A stretch of 64,000 nucleotides of DNA from Nocardia cyriacigeorgica (lineage in GTDB: Bacteria; Actinomycetota; Actinomycetes; Mycobacteriales; Mycobacteriaceae). Positions 18,201 to 28,255 of the stretch are shown one piece after another (position 1 is the first letter of the stretch; each line of letters starts with the position of its first letter). Below the pieces are notes generated by a model that had not been told where the DNA came from, ran no database searches, and worked only from the letters and a program-made list of their open reading frames with translations. Both the position numbers and the translations under genes were made by a program. The stretch covers positions 496,001 through 560,000 of the forward strand of contig NZ_JAAGUY010000001.1 of the NCBI RefSeq assembly GCF_010868145.1. Direction: 5' to 3'.

Positions 18201-18790
18201 TCCGGAACATGATCGAACACGACAAGTCGGCGGGTCGCCGGTGCCGCTACGACGCAGTCGACGGCGACCTCGAGCAGCTCGGGTGTCGTCGCCAAGATCC
18301 GCGGCTCGGTCTCGGCGACGATCAGCCGTAGCGCCGCGGCCGTCGCGCCGGCTTGCAACGGCACCGCGACCGCACCGAGCCGCGCACAGGCAAGGTCGAT
18401 CACGGTCAGGTCGACACCGGCCACACCGAGGATGCCGACCATCTGCCCCGGCCTGATCTGACCGTGACTCGCACGCTGCCAGGCCGCGGCGAGCGCTTCG
18501 ACCCGATCGCCGACCTCGCCGTAGGTGAGAGTCTCGAAGCGGTCCAGCCAGCGGCGCTCGCACCGCCCGGTCACCGGATCGGTCACGGTCTCGAAGGCGC
18601 GCTGCCCGAGGGCGGGCCGGTCGGCATAGCCGGCCAGCACGCTGGCCACGATCTGGGCGACGCCGATCCCCGGGGTGCGCACAGAATCGAGAACCGCCTC
18701 GTCCGGCGCGGCGGCGCGGGCCTGAAGATCGTCGGCGTAGAGCTGGGCAATCCGCTGCTTCCGCCGCGCCGCGGGCGTCTCGATCGACAT
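15293..18790 (-). CDS. car: Carboxylic acid reductase (adenylation, carrier, reductase)
   Basis: The 1165-residue protein has the three CAR domains in order: an adenylation domain with the P-loop [11 protein letters not shown] (254-264) and YGSTEAGGG (411-419), a carrier domain with the phosphopantetheine serine Ser677 in DLGGDSL, and a thioester reductase with the NADPH loop [10 protein letters not shown] (772-781) and a later [11 protein letters not shown]. It reduces carboxylic acids to aldehydes using ATP and NADPH. ATG 18790 has GGGAGG upstream. The length matches the Nocardia CAR (about 1174). No phosphopantetheinyl transferase gene is nearby, so activation must be supplied in trans. 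Confidence 0.96.
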   Translation of the reverse strand: MSIETPAARRKQRIAQLYADDLQARAAAPDEAVLDSVRTPGIGVAQIVASVLAGYADRPALGQRAFETVTDPVTGRCERRWLDRFETLTYGEVGDRVEALAAAWQRASHGQIRPGQMVGILGVAGVDLTVIDLACARLGAVAVPLQAGATAAALRLIVAETEPRILATTPELLEVAVDCVVAAPATRRLVVFDHVPELDAHRTALAGARERLAAAAPTVTVDTLAEVIESGRQIPRAATYFADAQDDPLAMLIYTSGSTGTPKGAMYTDRLAAGIWLQGLARKAGSNPPAISVNYMPMSHLAGRLALTGVLVRGGTAYFTAAADMSTLFDDIALVRPTEMVFVPRVSDMIFQRFQSELAAGGRSAEQVRVGLRRDVLGGRLISASTGSAPLAPELRTFMESLLEIELHDAYGSTEAGGGLVVDNRVRRPIVIDYKLRDVPELGYFSTDQPYPRGELLLKTVAMIPGYYRRPDITAQVFDADGFYRTGDIVAELGPDQLRYLDRRNNVLKLSQGEFVAISQLEAVYAGSPLIRQIFVYGSSVRAYLLAVVVPTDEALAAGGDAVAASVRGIAAEAGLEPYEIPRDLIIETEPFTIENGLLSGIGKLLRPALERRYGPRLEEIYRDHSEGRSAQLLALHTGAAEVPIVETVRRAACALLDCTAAQSTPQAHFADLGGDSLSALSLANVLKEIFGVDVPVSVVTSPATSLGDLAEYIRTARESDAEVVSFDSVHGAGARQVRAEDLTAERFIDAETLAAAPGLPVVTTTETVLITGANGYLGRWLCLQWLQRMQAVGGRVVCLVRAKDADAARRRLDAAFDSGDPDLLRRYRELAVDHLDVVVGDISAPRLGLDTQTWGDLARCVDRIVHCAALVNHVLPYAQLFGPNVVGTAELIRLAITARLKPFTYLSTVAVAADVDRAAFTEGGDIRAGSPVRRNGDGYATGYGNSKWAGEVLLREVHELCGLPVAVFRSDMILAHPHYAGQLNVPDMFTRLLIGLAATGIAPASFYPAGPEGGRARAHYDGLPADFTAEAITVLGASLEAGHVGFDVVNPHDDGISLDVVVDWMIEAGIRIERIDEYSDWLTRFEAALRALPEQQRQASVLPLLHAFARPAPSHPGSAVPAGEFRAAVRAAALGADADIPHLTADLIAKYVSDLRLHGLISQT

Positions 18791-19030
18791 GATTGGAGCC
18801 TCCCTGCCCGGTCGAGCAACGCCCGAAAATTACTGTTACCGCGACTAACAACATGCCAGCAGGGCGCCGCGCCACAGGCGAAAGTTCGTTGTGATCCCGA
18901 CCACACCATAGGGAATGCATGGTGGGTGGGGCCGTCAGAGGCAGCCCGTCAACCACGCAACACGGAGGACCCCTACACGCGAGAACCCCGGCGGGCAGGT
19001 AAGAGCACCACCACCCAGCCGGGGTGAGGA

Positions 19031-19888
19031 TTATGCGGCCGCCGGTTCGGCCAGCGCCTGCTCACGCAGCGAGGCGAGGGTGCGCGACAGGATGCGCGAC
19101 ACCTGCATCTGGGAGACGCCCAGACGTTCGGCGATCTGATTCTGCGTCATCGCCCCGTAGAACCGCCACACCAGCACCTGCCGTTCACGGCTCGGCAACG
19201 CAGCGATGAGCGGCCGCACCGCCATGGCGTCCTCGAGCAGCCCGTAGCACGGCTCCTCGTTACCGAGCCTGCGCTGTACCGCACTACCGGCGTCATCGTC
19301 GTCACGGGCGATCGATTCCAGCGAATTACTGGTGTGCCCGTTGGCGGCGACCATCGCCTGGGTCAACTGGGGCAGATCGACCTCGAGTTCGGCGGCCACC
19401 TCACGAGCGGTCGGCACCCGCCCGAAGCGCTGAGACAGGGCTTCGGTGGCCGGGCCGATGCGCAACTGGATGTCTTTCATCGTGCGCGGCACCCGCACCG
19501 CCCATGTGCGGTCACGGAAGTGGCGACGCACCTCGCCCATTATGGTCGGTACGGCGTAGGCGAGGAAGGTGCTGCCGTGCGAGAGGTCGAAGCGATCCAC
19601 GGCCTGGATCAACCCTATGCGGGCGACCTGCTGCAGGTCGTCGAACGATTCGCCACGTCCACCGAAACGGCGCGCAATGTGCTCGGCCAGCGGTAGGCAC
19701 AGCTCGATGATCTCGTCGCGAATATGGGAACGATGCGGATCGTCGGGGTCCAAAGCCTCGCGCTTATCGAACCAGGGCTCGATATTTTCGTAACTGTCCG
19801 AAGAATTTCCGTCTTTCCCCGCCAGGCTTTCGCGCGATCGGGACATCGGTGCGGATCCGATGGTCTGAGCTTGTATCGACTCATTCAT
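19031..19888 (-). CDS. SigF/SigB-family alternative sigma factor
   Basis: ATG 19888 has GAGGAGG upstream and gives 285 residues. Region 2 is visible as LAEHIARRFGGRGESFDDLQ and DLSHGSTFLAYAVPTIMGE, then region 3, and region 4 with TQNQIAERLGVSQMQVSRIL. This is the group 3 layout of general-stress and sporulation-type sigma factors. These are normally held by an anti-sigma factor encoded next door, as in usfX-sigF, but the upstream neighbour here is alkB and no anti-sigma gene is seen. The first 40 or so residues are a low-homology extension. Confidence 0.9.
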   Translation of the reverse strand: MNESIQAQTIGSAPMSRSRESLAGKDGNSSDSYENIEPWFDKREALDPDDPHRSHIRDEIIELCLPLAEHIARRFGGRGESFDDLQQVARIGLIQAVDRFDLSHGSTFLAYAVPTIMGEVRRHFRDRTWAVRVPRTMKDIQLRIGPATEALSQRFGRVPTAREVAAELEVDLPQLTQAMVAANGHTSNSLESIARDDDDAGSAVQRRLGNEEPCYGLLEDAMAVRPLIAALPSRERQVLVWRFYGAMTQNQIAERLGVSQMQVSRILSRTLASLREQALAEPAAA

Positions 19889-20066
19889 TGGGCCTCCTCG
19901 GTCCCGAATCGGCTGACTCTCGGCTCGACCTGAATAAGGGGTACCCACCTGCGCCGTGATCGAAAAGTAACCGGCCCAGATCGACAGTGATACCGGCTCT
20001 GACCTGGAGCGTCGACGCCACCCACAATCGAAGGCCGGCCACCCACGCCGGATTCGAGGACAGCCC

Positions 20067-21266
20067 CTAGGTGGTTTGCCGCCCAGGCGAGCCAGACCCA
20101 CCCGGCGCTGTGGCGTGAGCGGCCAACAACCGTTCCCGCTTGCGCGGTGCAATATTCGCCAGCGTCACATCACCCGCGTAGTGATCGAGCACCCGCGGAT
20201 CCATCACCCAACGCCACAGCGGCGGGATGGCTGCCAGCAGGATCATGGTGGCGTAGCCGGCAGGCAGTTGCGGAGCCTCGCTGGTGCTGCGCAAGGTCTG
20301 GTAGCGACGGCCAGGGTTGGCATGGTGGTCACTGTGGCGTTGTAGATGGAACAGGAAGATGTTGGTGACCAGCCGGTCACTGTTCCAACTGTCGCGAGGT
20401 GAGCAGCGTTCGTAGCGACCGTTCGGGCGACGACGCCGCAGCAAGCCGTAATGCTCGACGTAATTGACGGTCTCGAGCAATGCGGCGCCGATAACCGCCT
20501 GCAGCAGCAACCACGGCAGCACCGACAAGCCGAACACGGCGGTCAAAGCGCCGAACAACACCACCGTCATCGCCCAGGCCTGCAGGATGTGGTTGTGCGG
20601 CGACCACCACCCGCGCCCCTGCCGCTGCAACCGATCACCTTCGAGCGTAAGAGCCGAACGGAACCCGCCCGCCACCGTCCGCGGCAGAAACTCGTACAGT
20701 GACTCACCCAGCCGTGCGCTGGCCGGATCCTCGGGCGTGGCCACCCGCACATGATGTCCGCGGTTGTGTTCGACGAAGAAATGCCCATACCCGGATTGGG
20801 CCAGCGCGATCTTGGCCAGCCACCGTTCCAGATGCTCCACCCGATGCCCGAGCTCATGCGCGGCATTGATACCGATCCCACTGACGAAACCGAGCGTGAC
20901 CCCCAAACCGAGCTTGTCCACGAAACTCAGCTCGTCTCCCGCCCACATCGACGCGGCGATCACCAGACCAACCAGCTGGATCGGCAAGAACATGTAGGTG
21001 CACCAGCGGTAATAGTGATTGTTCGACAGTGCCTCGTAATCCTCATCGCGGGGATTGCTGCCGTCCTCACCGACGAGCACGTCCAGCACCGGGATGGCGA
21101 TCAATACGATGATCGGCCCGATCCACCAGAACACTTCGGATCCGGTGCGCAACACCAACTGCGACGGCAACAGCGCACACGCTGGGGCGATGAGCCCCAA
21201 TATCCACAGATACTGTTTCCGGTCCCGAGAACCTTGTGATTCACCCGCCGCTTGCACTGAGACCAA
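20067..21266 (-). CDS. alkB: Alkane 1-monooxygenase
   Basis: This 399-residue membrane di-iron hydroxylase shows the histidine boxes HELGH, EHNRGHH and LQRHSDHH, plus the NYVEHYG motif characteristic of AlkB, within a frame of about six hydrophobic helices. It inserts oxygen at the terminal carbon of medium- or long-chain alkanes, receiving electrons from rubredoxin. Actinobacterial alkB is usually followed by one or two rubredoxin genes; here the next gene downstream is the sigma factor, so rubredoxin must come from elsewhere. The start at 21266 gives a normal length. Confidence 0.95.
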   Translation of the reverse strand: MVSVQAAGESQGSRDRKQYLWILGLIAPACALLPSQLVLRTGSEVFWWIGPIIVLIAIPVLDVLVGEDGSNPRDEDYEALSNNHYYRWCTYMFLPIQLVGLVIAASMWAGDELSFVDKLGLGVTLGFVSGIGINAAHELGHRVEHLERWLAKIALAQSGYGHFFVEHNRGHHVRVATPEDPASARLGESLYEFLPRTVAGGFRSALTLEGDRLQRQGRGWWSPHNHILQAWAMTVVLFGALTAVFGLSVLPWLLLQAVIGAALLETVNYVEHYGLLRRRRPNGRYERCSPRDSWNSDRLVTNIFLFHLQRHSDHHANPGRRYQTLRSTSEAPQLPAGYATMILLAAIPPLWRWVMDPRVLDHYAGDVTLANIAPRKRERLLAAHATAPGGSGSPGRQTT

Positions 21267-21499
21267 CTCCGAGTGTCGCGTTATGAAACCCCGACAACGA
21301 ATAAATACAGTTGTCCACTCGACCTGTTACAGCAGAAGCAAATATCCAGCATACGCCCTTCGTGTCCGTCCAGCACAACGGTGAACGTGCTGCAATCTGA
21401 CTCCCCCACAGAGTCAACCAAGCGACCATTCGATTACAACGCCGCGATCCTCCGCATTGCCTCCCCACAACCCGGCGGACGACCTTCCCGCCATCCCGC

Positions 21500-22636
21500 T
21501 CACGCCTCGTTTCGTACCGCAATCTCACTGACACGCACAGAGAACCGATACGAAACAACCGCCATTGCGAAAAGCCCGAACCCCACATTCACGAGCGCAC
21601 CGAACCCCTCGGTAGCGAAATCCACCAACGCGTTGAGCACCGTGAACACCAACGCCGCAATCCGCAACGCCTGCAACGGCCACAACGGGCCATCACTGCG
21701 CATCTTGAACATGGCCGGACCCGCCAGCAACAACGTGATCAACGCACTCACGAACAGGATCGCCCCGGAAATCCCCATCTGTTCGATCTCGATCGACGTA
21801 TCGGAGGTATCGATATCCAGCCCGCCGGTCACGAGCTGAACCACACCCACAATCACACCCGCCGCCGACGCCACCACCAACAACCACCCCACCACCGACA
21901 CCCACCGCGGACTCCGAAAGAACCCAGGAATCAACCGCGGCAGGAACTGACGCAGTGCATACAGCCGGTCCTCGCGATGATCTGCCGCCTCGAGCAACAA
22001 CCGAACCCCCTGCACAGCCGTCACGTCCGCGCCACCGTCCTCGGCTCGATCCAGCATCCGCACGGCGGCATCGCGACGGTGCGCCGCCAACCCGCCCGCC
22101 ACACCATCCGCCGCAATCGCAGCGGCATTGGCCAGATACTCCTCGGTGGTCGGCACACGGAACACCCGCACCGCCCGATTCGCCAGCAACACAACCAACA
22201 CCAGCACATACATGATCTCCGCGGACGGACCGTAGAAATAGTCGTTGTCCGCGGTGACGAACTTGCCAACCTCGTCGAGGAACAGACCGAACCCGATACC
22301 GCCGACCACCACCGACGCGATCCGAGCGCCGAAACCAAGCACCATCCACCCGATGAGCAGCGCCACCATCATCGCCGCACCCCCGTACAACGCGTGCGCG
22401 ATATGCAGCGTCCCACCGCCGACCTGCGGGTAGTCGGTCAGCACCAGATACAGCCGGGTCAGCAGAATCGTCGCGATCGCGATGATCAGAAAGGCTTCGG
22501 CACTCGAACTGCCGGAGGCGCTACGCACGAACCCGGTAGGTCGTCGGCCGGGCGCGGAGCCCGCCGCCGCGTCGCGATCGATCGGCACACTCACACGCAC
22601 CACCTCGCGAAGAACTCGAGCTCCGGGACAGCTCAT
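21500..22636 (-). CDS. Integral membrane protein with LDE core, function unknown
   Basis: The protein has 378 residues. After a basic N-terminus come several helices, with a core TLHIAHALYGG, then GIGFGLFLDEVGKF and a following YFYGPSAEIMY. A soluble, charged middle section (about 170-250) precedes two or three more helices. The same H-x-x-H...LDE core appears in the divergently encoded neighbour at 22881-23705, so the two are probably distant paralogues. The motif could bind a metal, but nothing shows which. The start may be one of several GTG codons slightly downstream. Confidence 0.7.
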   Translation of the reverse strand: MSCPGARVLREVVRVSVPIDRDAAAGSAPGRRPTGFVRSASGSSSAEAFLIIAIATILLTRLYLVLTDYPQVGGGTLHIAHALYGGAAMMVALLIGWMVLGFGARIASVVVGGIGFGLFLDEVGKFVTADNDYFYGPSAEIMYVLVLVVLLANRAVRVFRVPTTEEYLANAAAIAADGVAGGLAAHRRDAAVRMLDRAEDGGADVTAVQGVRLLLEAADHREDRLYALRQFLPRLIPGFFRSPRWVSVVGWLLVVASAAGVIVGVVQLVTGGLDIDTSDTSIEIEQMGISGAILFVSALITLLLAGPAMFKMRSDGPLWPLQALRIAALVFTVLNALVDFATEGFGALVNVGFGLFAMAVVSYRFSVRVSEIAVRNEA

Positions 22637-22880
22637 ATGCTCGCACAGCGTCGACCACCGGACCCGCAGATGAGAGGTCCCGCCGCGCGCGAATCAACCA
22701 CTCGTGACGCCCTCACCTACTACAGTTCCAGTAGGCACACCGTGAGCGAACGACAACCAGGGGCGCGTGGCGAATCGCCCATTCAGTAGTCCATAGGCTG
22801 CCACCACTCCTCGGGGAAGGGACCGCACCCATGTCCTGCGGCCACACCGGTCGGCGAACGCGGGAACCGGGAGCCCCGCG

Positions 22881-23705
22881 GTGACACACTGGTTCTCCGA
22901 CACCATCGTCGACAACGGACGTCTGCCCCTGTTCTTCCTCATGGTGGCATTCCTCCTGACATTTCTGTTCATCCGGATCAGCACCAGGATGATTCGCGCC
23001 GAGGTCTCCTGGTGGCCCGGCAACGTCACCCCAGGCGGCTTGCACATCCACCACGTAGTCTTCGGCCTCGTCACCATGCTGATGTCGGGCCTGCTGCTCG
23101 TCGCCCTCGCCGCGCACGAAACCCCCGTCCTGAACTGCGTGCTCGCCACATTCTTCGGCATCGGGTCGGCGCTCGTGCTCGACGAGTTCGCGCTGGTACT
23201 GCATCTGCGCGACGTCTACTGGGCCGAGGAGGGCCGCAGCAGCATCGACGCGGTCATGGTCGCCTTCGCGATCTCGATGCTGTTCCTGCTCGGCATCCAC
23301 CCGCTCGGGCTCGCCAACGACTTCGACGAATACACCGACGACGGCGAAAACGCGACGCTGATCGTCTCGATTGCCGGGCTGGCCGTGCAATACGGCCTCG
23401 CCGTCCTCACCCTGCTCAAAGGAAAATTGTGGACCGGGTTCCTCGGACTCTTCTTCCCGTTCCTGCTGATCGTCGGCGCGATCCGACTGAGCCGACCCAC
23501 CGCGCCGTGGTCGCGCTGGCGCTACCCCCCCGACTCGACCAAACTCGCCAAAGCCATTGCACGCGAAGCCCGCTACCGCGAACCGGTCATCCGCGCGAAG
23601 ATCGCCGCACAAGAGTTCGTCTCCGGCCGGTTCACCCCGCACGTGCCGGGCACCGGCACAGACGAACCCGCGCAGACACGAGCAGACAGCAGGCAGGAGA
23701 CCTGA
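22881..23705 (+). CDS. Integral membrane protein with HIHH/LDE core, function unknown
   Basis: GTG 22881 follows GGGAG at 7 bp and gives 274 residues. About seven hydrophobic helices are visible. The core reads GLHIHHVVFGL, then GIGSALVLDEFALVLHLRDV and YWAEEGRSSIDAV, closely paralleling the core of the divergent neighbour. The C-terminal 60 residues are charged and cytosolic. I do not recognise a characterised family. Clustered His, Asp and Glu in adjacent helices suggest a metal-dependent membrane enzyme or a metal-binding protein. Confidence 0.7.
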   Translation: MTHWFSDTIVDNGRLPLFFLMVAFLLTFLFIRISTRMIRAEVSWWPGNVTPGGLHIHHVVFGLVTMLMSGLLLVALAAHETPVLNCVLATFFGIGSALVLDEFALVLHLRDVYWAEEGRSSIDAVMVAFAISMLFLLGIHPLGLANDFDEYTDDGENATLIVSIAGLAVQYGLAVLTLLKGKLWTGFLGLFFPFLLIVGAIRLSRPTAPWSRWRYPPDSTKLAKAIAREARYREPVIRAKIAAQEFVSGRFTPHVPGTGTDEPAQTRADSRQET

Positions 23706-24062
23706 AGCGGTCATCTGCTCTCCCCCGCCGGCTATTTCTGATCGCAGGGATCTCTCCCGTCCATGTGTTTTTGACGTGATGTGCGTATCGGAGGTTTTGA
23801 AGGAAAGAGAGTGTACATGCATAGATGCGCATATCTACGTATCGCAAATTGATGTCAGCAGATCCAGCCAAGACCGGCTTCTCCCTCTACAAGGCCCCCG
23901 CTGCTGATACCACGCCGGCGAACGGACGCGACCGTCGCTCTGCGCGTTGCTCCCCCGAGTCATCCAAGACGGCGAACAACTAGCCCGCTCCCCCGCGATA
24001 CCGAATCCCTCGATGCGCAGAACGCGACCTGCGCATCGGCGCCTGCCGCGTATGCGGCCCGC
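23706..24062. other. Intergenic stretch, no supported gene
   Basis: This 357-bp stretch separates the membrane-protein gene from the convergent serine hydrolase gene. Positions 23750-23870 are unusually AT-rich for this window. A 43-codon frame begins at ATG 23853 (MSADPAKTGFSLYKAPAAD) but has no convincing ribosome site. I see no terminator hairpin. Confidence 0.5.
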
Positions 24063-25667
24063 TCACGACTCCCGATCGAAGGTCCCGAGCCCTTCCTTGT
24101 CGTAGTACTCCAACACGAGCCGGTTGTCGTCGAAAGTCGCCTTGGACACCGTCCCCGGGGTCGCGTTCTCCCCAGGTGGCGTGAAGATGAAGGTATCGCC
24201 GTCCCAGTGGGTCAGTGGGAAGTCCATATCCTCCGGGCCGAGAGTCAATGTCAATGCCCCGCCCATCTCGCTGACGGTCGCCGGCCCGTAGTACGCGTTG
24301 GCGTAGACGCCCGCGTAGCTGGGGAGCGAACCGGCCGGAGCCGGGTCGGCGGGCGGCGTCGCACCGGCCAGTTCGCCTATCGGAGCGCCCATCGGGGAGA
24401 TTGCTTGCTGATAGAGCGCGTACCAGTCCTGTCGGATCTCACCGAACTGCACGAGGTCGGCGAACTCGGCGTTGAGAGTCTCGGGCACGCCGATCGGTGC
24501 GGAGTTGGTGAGGGTCACGATGCCTACGTCTGCGGAGGGGATCAGCGTGAACGCGGTCGCGGCCCCGAGCTCGAATCCACCCGAGTGACTGAGCACCACG
24601 CGTCCGGCGGACGATTCGCTGACGTTGAAGCCGAAGCCGTAGAAGCCTGCGCGCGCGTCCGGTGCCTGCGGCGGGGACGACACCGACTGCGGCGAGATCG
24701 CGGGGAGCAGGTCGTTCGGGGCGACGACCGTCCGTCCATCCGCGGTTCCGTCTGCCAGCACCATCGTCATCCATTTCGCCATATCGGTGACCGAGGAGCT
24801 CACTCCCCCGGCCGGCGATTGCGCATCCGGCTGACGTGCCGGGTTCGATACCCGGTACTCACCGTCGACGAGGACGTGGCCATCGGCGCGATCGGTGCGG
24901 TCGGCGAAGTCGCTGTAGCGCGAACTCGTCGCGTTCATCCCGAGCGGCGCATAGAGGGCCTGCTGCGACAGCGTTTCCCAGTCGGTGCCGCTGCGCTGTG
25001 CAACGGCTTCTGCGGCGGCCGTTAACCCGAAGTTGGTGTATTCGTAAGAATCCCGGAACGGCCCAAGCGGCAGCAGGCCTAATCGCTCGAGCACCTGCGC
25101 ACGGTCGTATCCGAGGTCTTCGAGCAGATCACCGGCGTGATCGGGCAGCCCTGACCGGTGTGCGTACAGGTCGCCGACGGTGACATGGTCGGTGACATAC
25201 GGGTCGCTCAGCGCGAACGAGGGCATCAGCTGGTCGATGGGCGTATCCCATTCGACGTTTCCGGCCGTCACCTGCTGTGCGACGACCGTTGCCCCGACCG
25301 ATTTCGATACCGACGCCAGCTGGAATACGGTGTCGGGGCCGACCTCCGTTTTACTATCGACGTTGCCGACGCCGAACCCGTCGCTGTAGATCACCCTGCC
25401 GTCGTGCACCACAGCGACTGCCATTCCGGGGATCTTCGATGACGCCATCAGCTCTTCGGCCAGTCCCCCTAGCCGATCGACGGCATTGCCGATCCGGTCC
25501 GCCGGTATGTCAACGCCCGCGGCCTGATTTGGCATGACCGAGGCGGTCACCGAGGGTGTCGCACTCGCCTGCTCGCCTGTTCGGTCATCATCGCTACAAC
25601 CACATACGACCAGCCCCGCGACCGTGGCCGCCGCGATGGGCCCGAGCACTGTCCGCCGACGCATCAT
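24063..25667 (-). CDS. Serine hydrolase lipoprotein, beta-lactamase / class C PBP fold
   Basis: ATG 25667 has GGAGG upstream and gives 534 residues. Residues 1-24 form a signal peptide ending VVCGC, so Cys24 is the probable lipidation site. The catalytic SxxK is Ser119-Val-Ser-Lys122 (QLASVSK), the YxN motif is Tyr210-Thr-Asn212, and HSGG further on replaces the third motif. A beta-rich domain of about 110 residues follows the hydrolase. Members include D-aminopeptidases, esterases and beta-lactamase relatives, acting outside the membrane. It is divergent from the Ser/Thr kinase gene. Confidence 0.9.
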   Translation of the reverse strand: MMRRRTVLGPIAAATVAGLVVCGCSDDDRTGEQASATPSVTASVMPNQAAGVDIPADRIGNAVDRLGGLAEELMASSKIPGMAVAVVHDGRVIYSDGFGVGNVDSKTEVGPDTVFQLASVSKSVGATVVAQQVTAGNVEWDTPIDQLMPSFALSDPYVTDHVTVGDLYAHRSGLPDHAGDLLEDLGYDRAQVLERLGLLPLGPFRDSYEYTNFGLTAAAEAVAQRSGTDWETLSQQALYAPLGMNATSSRYSDFADRTDRADGHVLVDGEYRVSNPARQPDAQSPAGGVSSSVTDMAKWMTMVLADGTADGRTVVAPNDLLPAISPQSVSSPPQAPDARAGFYGFGFNVSESSAGRVVLSHSGGFELGAATAFTLIPSADVGIVTLTNSAPIGVPETLNAEFADLVQFGEIRQDWYALYQQAISPMGAPIGELAGATPPADPAPAGSLPSYAGVYANAYYGPATVSEMGGALTLTLGPEDMDFPLTHWDGDTFIFTPPGENATPGTVSKATFDDNRLVLEYYDKEGLGTFDRES

Positions 25668-25834
25668 GACGTCGCCTCCTGGGTGGTGCCGTTGCCGACA
25701 TGACCCCCGATCGACACTAATGCACATACTTACGCTGCGGAAGATGGCAATTGCGCTACTCCGGGCCGCACAGTTGCCGACGAGCGATGGATACGGTGTG
25801 ATCTTGTCACTATCGGATCTGGGAGGTATCGCAC

Positions 25835-28201
25835 GTGGGGGCATTGGAACCGGGATCGGTGTTCGCCGGATACACCATCGAACGCCTACTCGGTGTCGGT
25901 GGCATGGGCGAGGTCTACATCGCCCGACATCCACGGCTACCCCGCTCCGACGCGATGAAGGTGCTTGCCGCGCAGTTCACCCGCGACGACTCATACCGCC
26001 GCCGATTCGAACGTGAGGCCGACCTCGCCGCATCTCTGTCGCATCCCGGCATCGTCAGCGTCCACGACCGCGGCGAGGCCGACGGGCGGTTGTGGATCGC
26101 GCTGGAATTGATCGACGGCATCGATCTATCCGCGCTCCTCACCACCTCGCCGGGCGGATTGCCCCCTGCCGAGGTGGCACGCGCGATCGCGGAGGTCGCC
26201 GATGCGCTCGACTATGCGGGTGCTCGCGGCATGGTCCACCGGGACGTGAAGCCCGCCAACATCCTGCTCGCCAGGACCGGCCACTACCTGCTGACCGATT
26301 TCGGCATCGCACGCATGGGACCGGAGAACTCCGATCTCACCGGAACCGGCATGACCATCGGCACCATCGCCTACGCCTCCCCCGAACAGATGCGGGGGCT
26401 ACCCGTCGAGCCGCGATCGGACCAGTATGCCCTGGCCGCCACCGCCTTTCATCTGCTCACCGGCGCGCAGCCGTTCACCGGTACCAGCCCCGTCGCGGTC
26501 ATCATGGCGCATGCCCAGCAGCCCGTCCGTAGTGTGCGACAGCATCGCCCTGATCTCCCCCTGAACGTCGATGCGGTATTCGCCCGGGCGATGGCGAAGA
26601 GCCCTCAGCATCGCTTCGCTACCAGTAGGGACTTCGCGGCTGCCTTCGGTCAGGCGCTCGCGGTGTCCGCACCGCACCCTCTGGCCGGGACCGCGAACTC
26701 CGACCGTCACGCACCAACTGTCGTCGGTCCGGGCCCGATCGGACCCGGCCGGCGTCCGGTCGCGCCGAGGCCGCAGGGTGCCGGTATCGCTTCACCGCGA
26801 ACCGCACCACGCCGCTATGCGGTCCTGGTCGGCGGGGCGCTTGCCGTCGTGATGGTTCTGGTTGTCGCAGGCGTGCTCGGTGTGCGGGCATTCCGGAACG
26901 ACGCGGGTGCGGCGGAAGCGGCGCAGCTGCCTCGCCGCCCTGTCACACCGGCACTGCCGGCACTCGATAAACGGCCGGATGCCCCGGTCTGGACGCTGCA
27001 GGACATTCCGGGCCCTCCCGGTTCGCAGGCGGAGACGGTGTCGGCACTCGGCGGAGATTCCGACATCGTCCTTGTCGGCCACACGGCCCGCTTGCCCGAT
27101 TACGACACCATCGGCTACCTCGACATCGTCGATGCGAATACCGGTCGGCTCCGGGACGGCGCCCAGCCGATCGTGGTGGACACCAGCGAACGAAGCCTGC
27201 GCAGCTGCGTCGTCGGTGCCTCCCATGCAGCCGCCGCATGCCACCTCGCCGGCTCGTCGATCCGCTCCGATGCGGTGATCGTGGTCGATCTCGCGGCAGG
27301 CCGGATCATCAACACCGTGACCACGCCGGGAAATATCGACAGCCTGACGGTCGCAGGTGAGCGTTTCGTCTTCGTGGACAGGCCGGATCGGCCGAACCCG
27401 CCGGCACTGCGATCGATCGGTATGGATGGCATGGAACTTCCGGCGATCAGCTGGTCCGATAACCGGCCGAGTGTCGGGTCGATGGAAACGCGGCATTCGA
27501 TCGACGTCTTCGGCCAGGTCCGATTGGCCATGATCGAGTCCGCCCCTGACCCCGCACAACCATTGTCGAAGTGGGAATTCCGGGTGATCCGGCTCGAAGA
27601 CGGCACAGAGGTGCTGCGGCGTGAGACGCTCGACAAGATCCCCGACGACAACTGGAACGTCTTCATCGACGGGTTCGTCTTCGACGACGGTCAGTCACCG
27701 ACCGGGATCTTCGATCGCAACGGCACCAGAACCGCGGATCTCCCGTCGGGCTGGCGACCCAGCGTGCGACCGACGCTTGGCGAGGCGGGGCTTGCGGAGA
27801 CATCGGTGCCGACCGCCATCAAGACCGACGGCAACAAGACGACCTATGCGGGAATCAGCCCACGTAACGGGACCGTTTTGTGGCAGAACCAGTCCTACGG
27901 CGCCGACGACGATCCCGAGCGACTGGTGCTGCGTGGCCTCGGAACCCTCATCATGACCTACGATATGAGCCGCATGGTCGACGCCTATACGGGTGAGTAT
28001 GTGATTCATCCTGCGTCACCGTCGGACTGCACTCCGCTCGGCACAGACGGCAGCCGGGTCGCCGTCGCCATCGACTTGTCGTATACGGGCAAAAGACTCG
28101 AAGTGTGGGACGGTGACGGTGACCTCTGGGAGATCACCAGCGAGCAGATGCCGGTGGCGATCGGCGGCAAGGTCTACCTCGGAAACCTGCGGTTGTTCTG
28201 A
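25835..28201 (+). CDS. Transmembrane Ser/Thr protein kinase with large extracytoplasmic domain
   Basis: GTG 25835 follows GGGAGG. The 788 residues comprise a PknB-type kinase domain: glycine loop GVGGMGEV (20-27), Lys42, HRDVKPAN with Asp137, DFG 155-157 and SPEQ. A Pro-rich juxtamembrane stretch leads to one helix at about 329-350. Some 430 external residues follow. They contain no PASTA repeats and instead show short beta-rich units (VWTLQDIPGPPGSQ, GTVLWQNQSYGAD), consistent with a propeller-type sensor. It would phosphorylate cytosolic targets in response to an external cue. The 3-prime end is convergent with the ABC-type operon. Confidence 0.9.
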   Translation: MGALEPGSVFAGYTIERLLGVGGMGEVYIARHPRLPRSDAMKVLAAQFTRDDSYRRRFEREADLAASLSHPGIVSVHDRGEADGRLWIALELIDGIDLSALLTTSPGGLPPAEVARAIAEVADALDYAGARGMVHRDVKPANILLARTGHYLLTDFGIARMGPENSDLTGTGMTIGTIAYASPEQMRGLPVEPRSDQYALAATAFHLLTGAQPFTGTSPVAVIMAHAQQPVRSVRQHRPDLPLNVDAVFARAMAKSPQHRFATSRDFAAAFGQALAVSAPHPLAGTANSDRHAPTVVGPGPIGPGRRPVAPRPQGAGIASPRTAPRRYAVLVGGALAVVMVLVVAGVLGVRAFRNDAGAAEAAQLPRRPVTPALPALDKRPDAPVWTLQDIPGPPGSQAETVSALGGDSDIVLVGHTARLPDYDTIGYLDIVDANTGRLRDGAQPIVVDTSERSLRSCVVGASHAAAACHLAGSSIRSDAVIVVDLAAGRIINTVTTPGNIDSLTVAGERFVFVDRPDRPNPPALRSIGMDGMELPAISWSDNRPSVGSMETRHSIDVFGQVRLAMIESAPDPAQPLSKWEFRVIRLEDGTEVLRRETLDKIPDDNWNVFIDGFVFDDGQSPTGIFDRNGTRTADLPSGWRPSVRPTLGEAGLAETSVPTAIKTDGNKTTYAGISPRNGTVLWQNQSYGADDDPERLVLRGLGTLIMTYDMSRMVDAYTGEYVIHPASPSDCTPLGTDGSRVAVAIDLSYTGKRLEVWDGDGDLWEITSEQMPVAIGGKVYLGNLRLF

Positions 28202-28255
28202 ACGCACCTGACGCCACGTGGCCGTCGGGTCACTGACCGATACCCGGGCACACCG

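Noticed and set aside
19900..19990. SigF-type promoter (GTTT-N15-17-GGGTA) upstream of the sigma gene
   Set aside because: GGGTAC is present on the minus strand, but the nearest GTTA is about 21 bp away, too far for the consensus.
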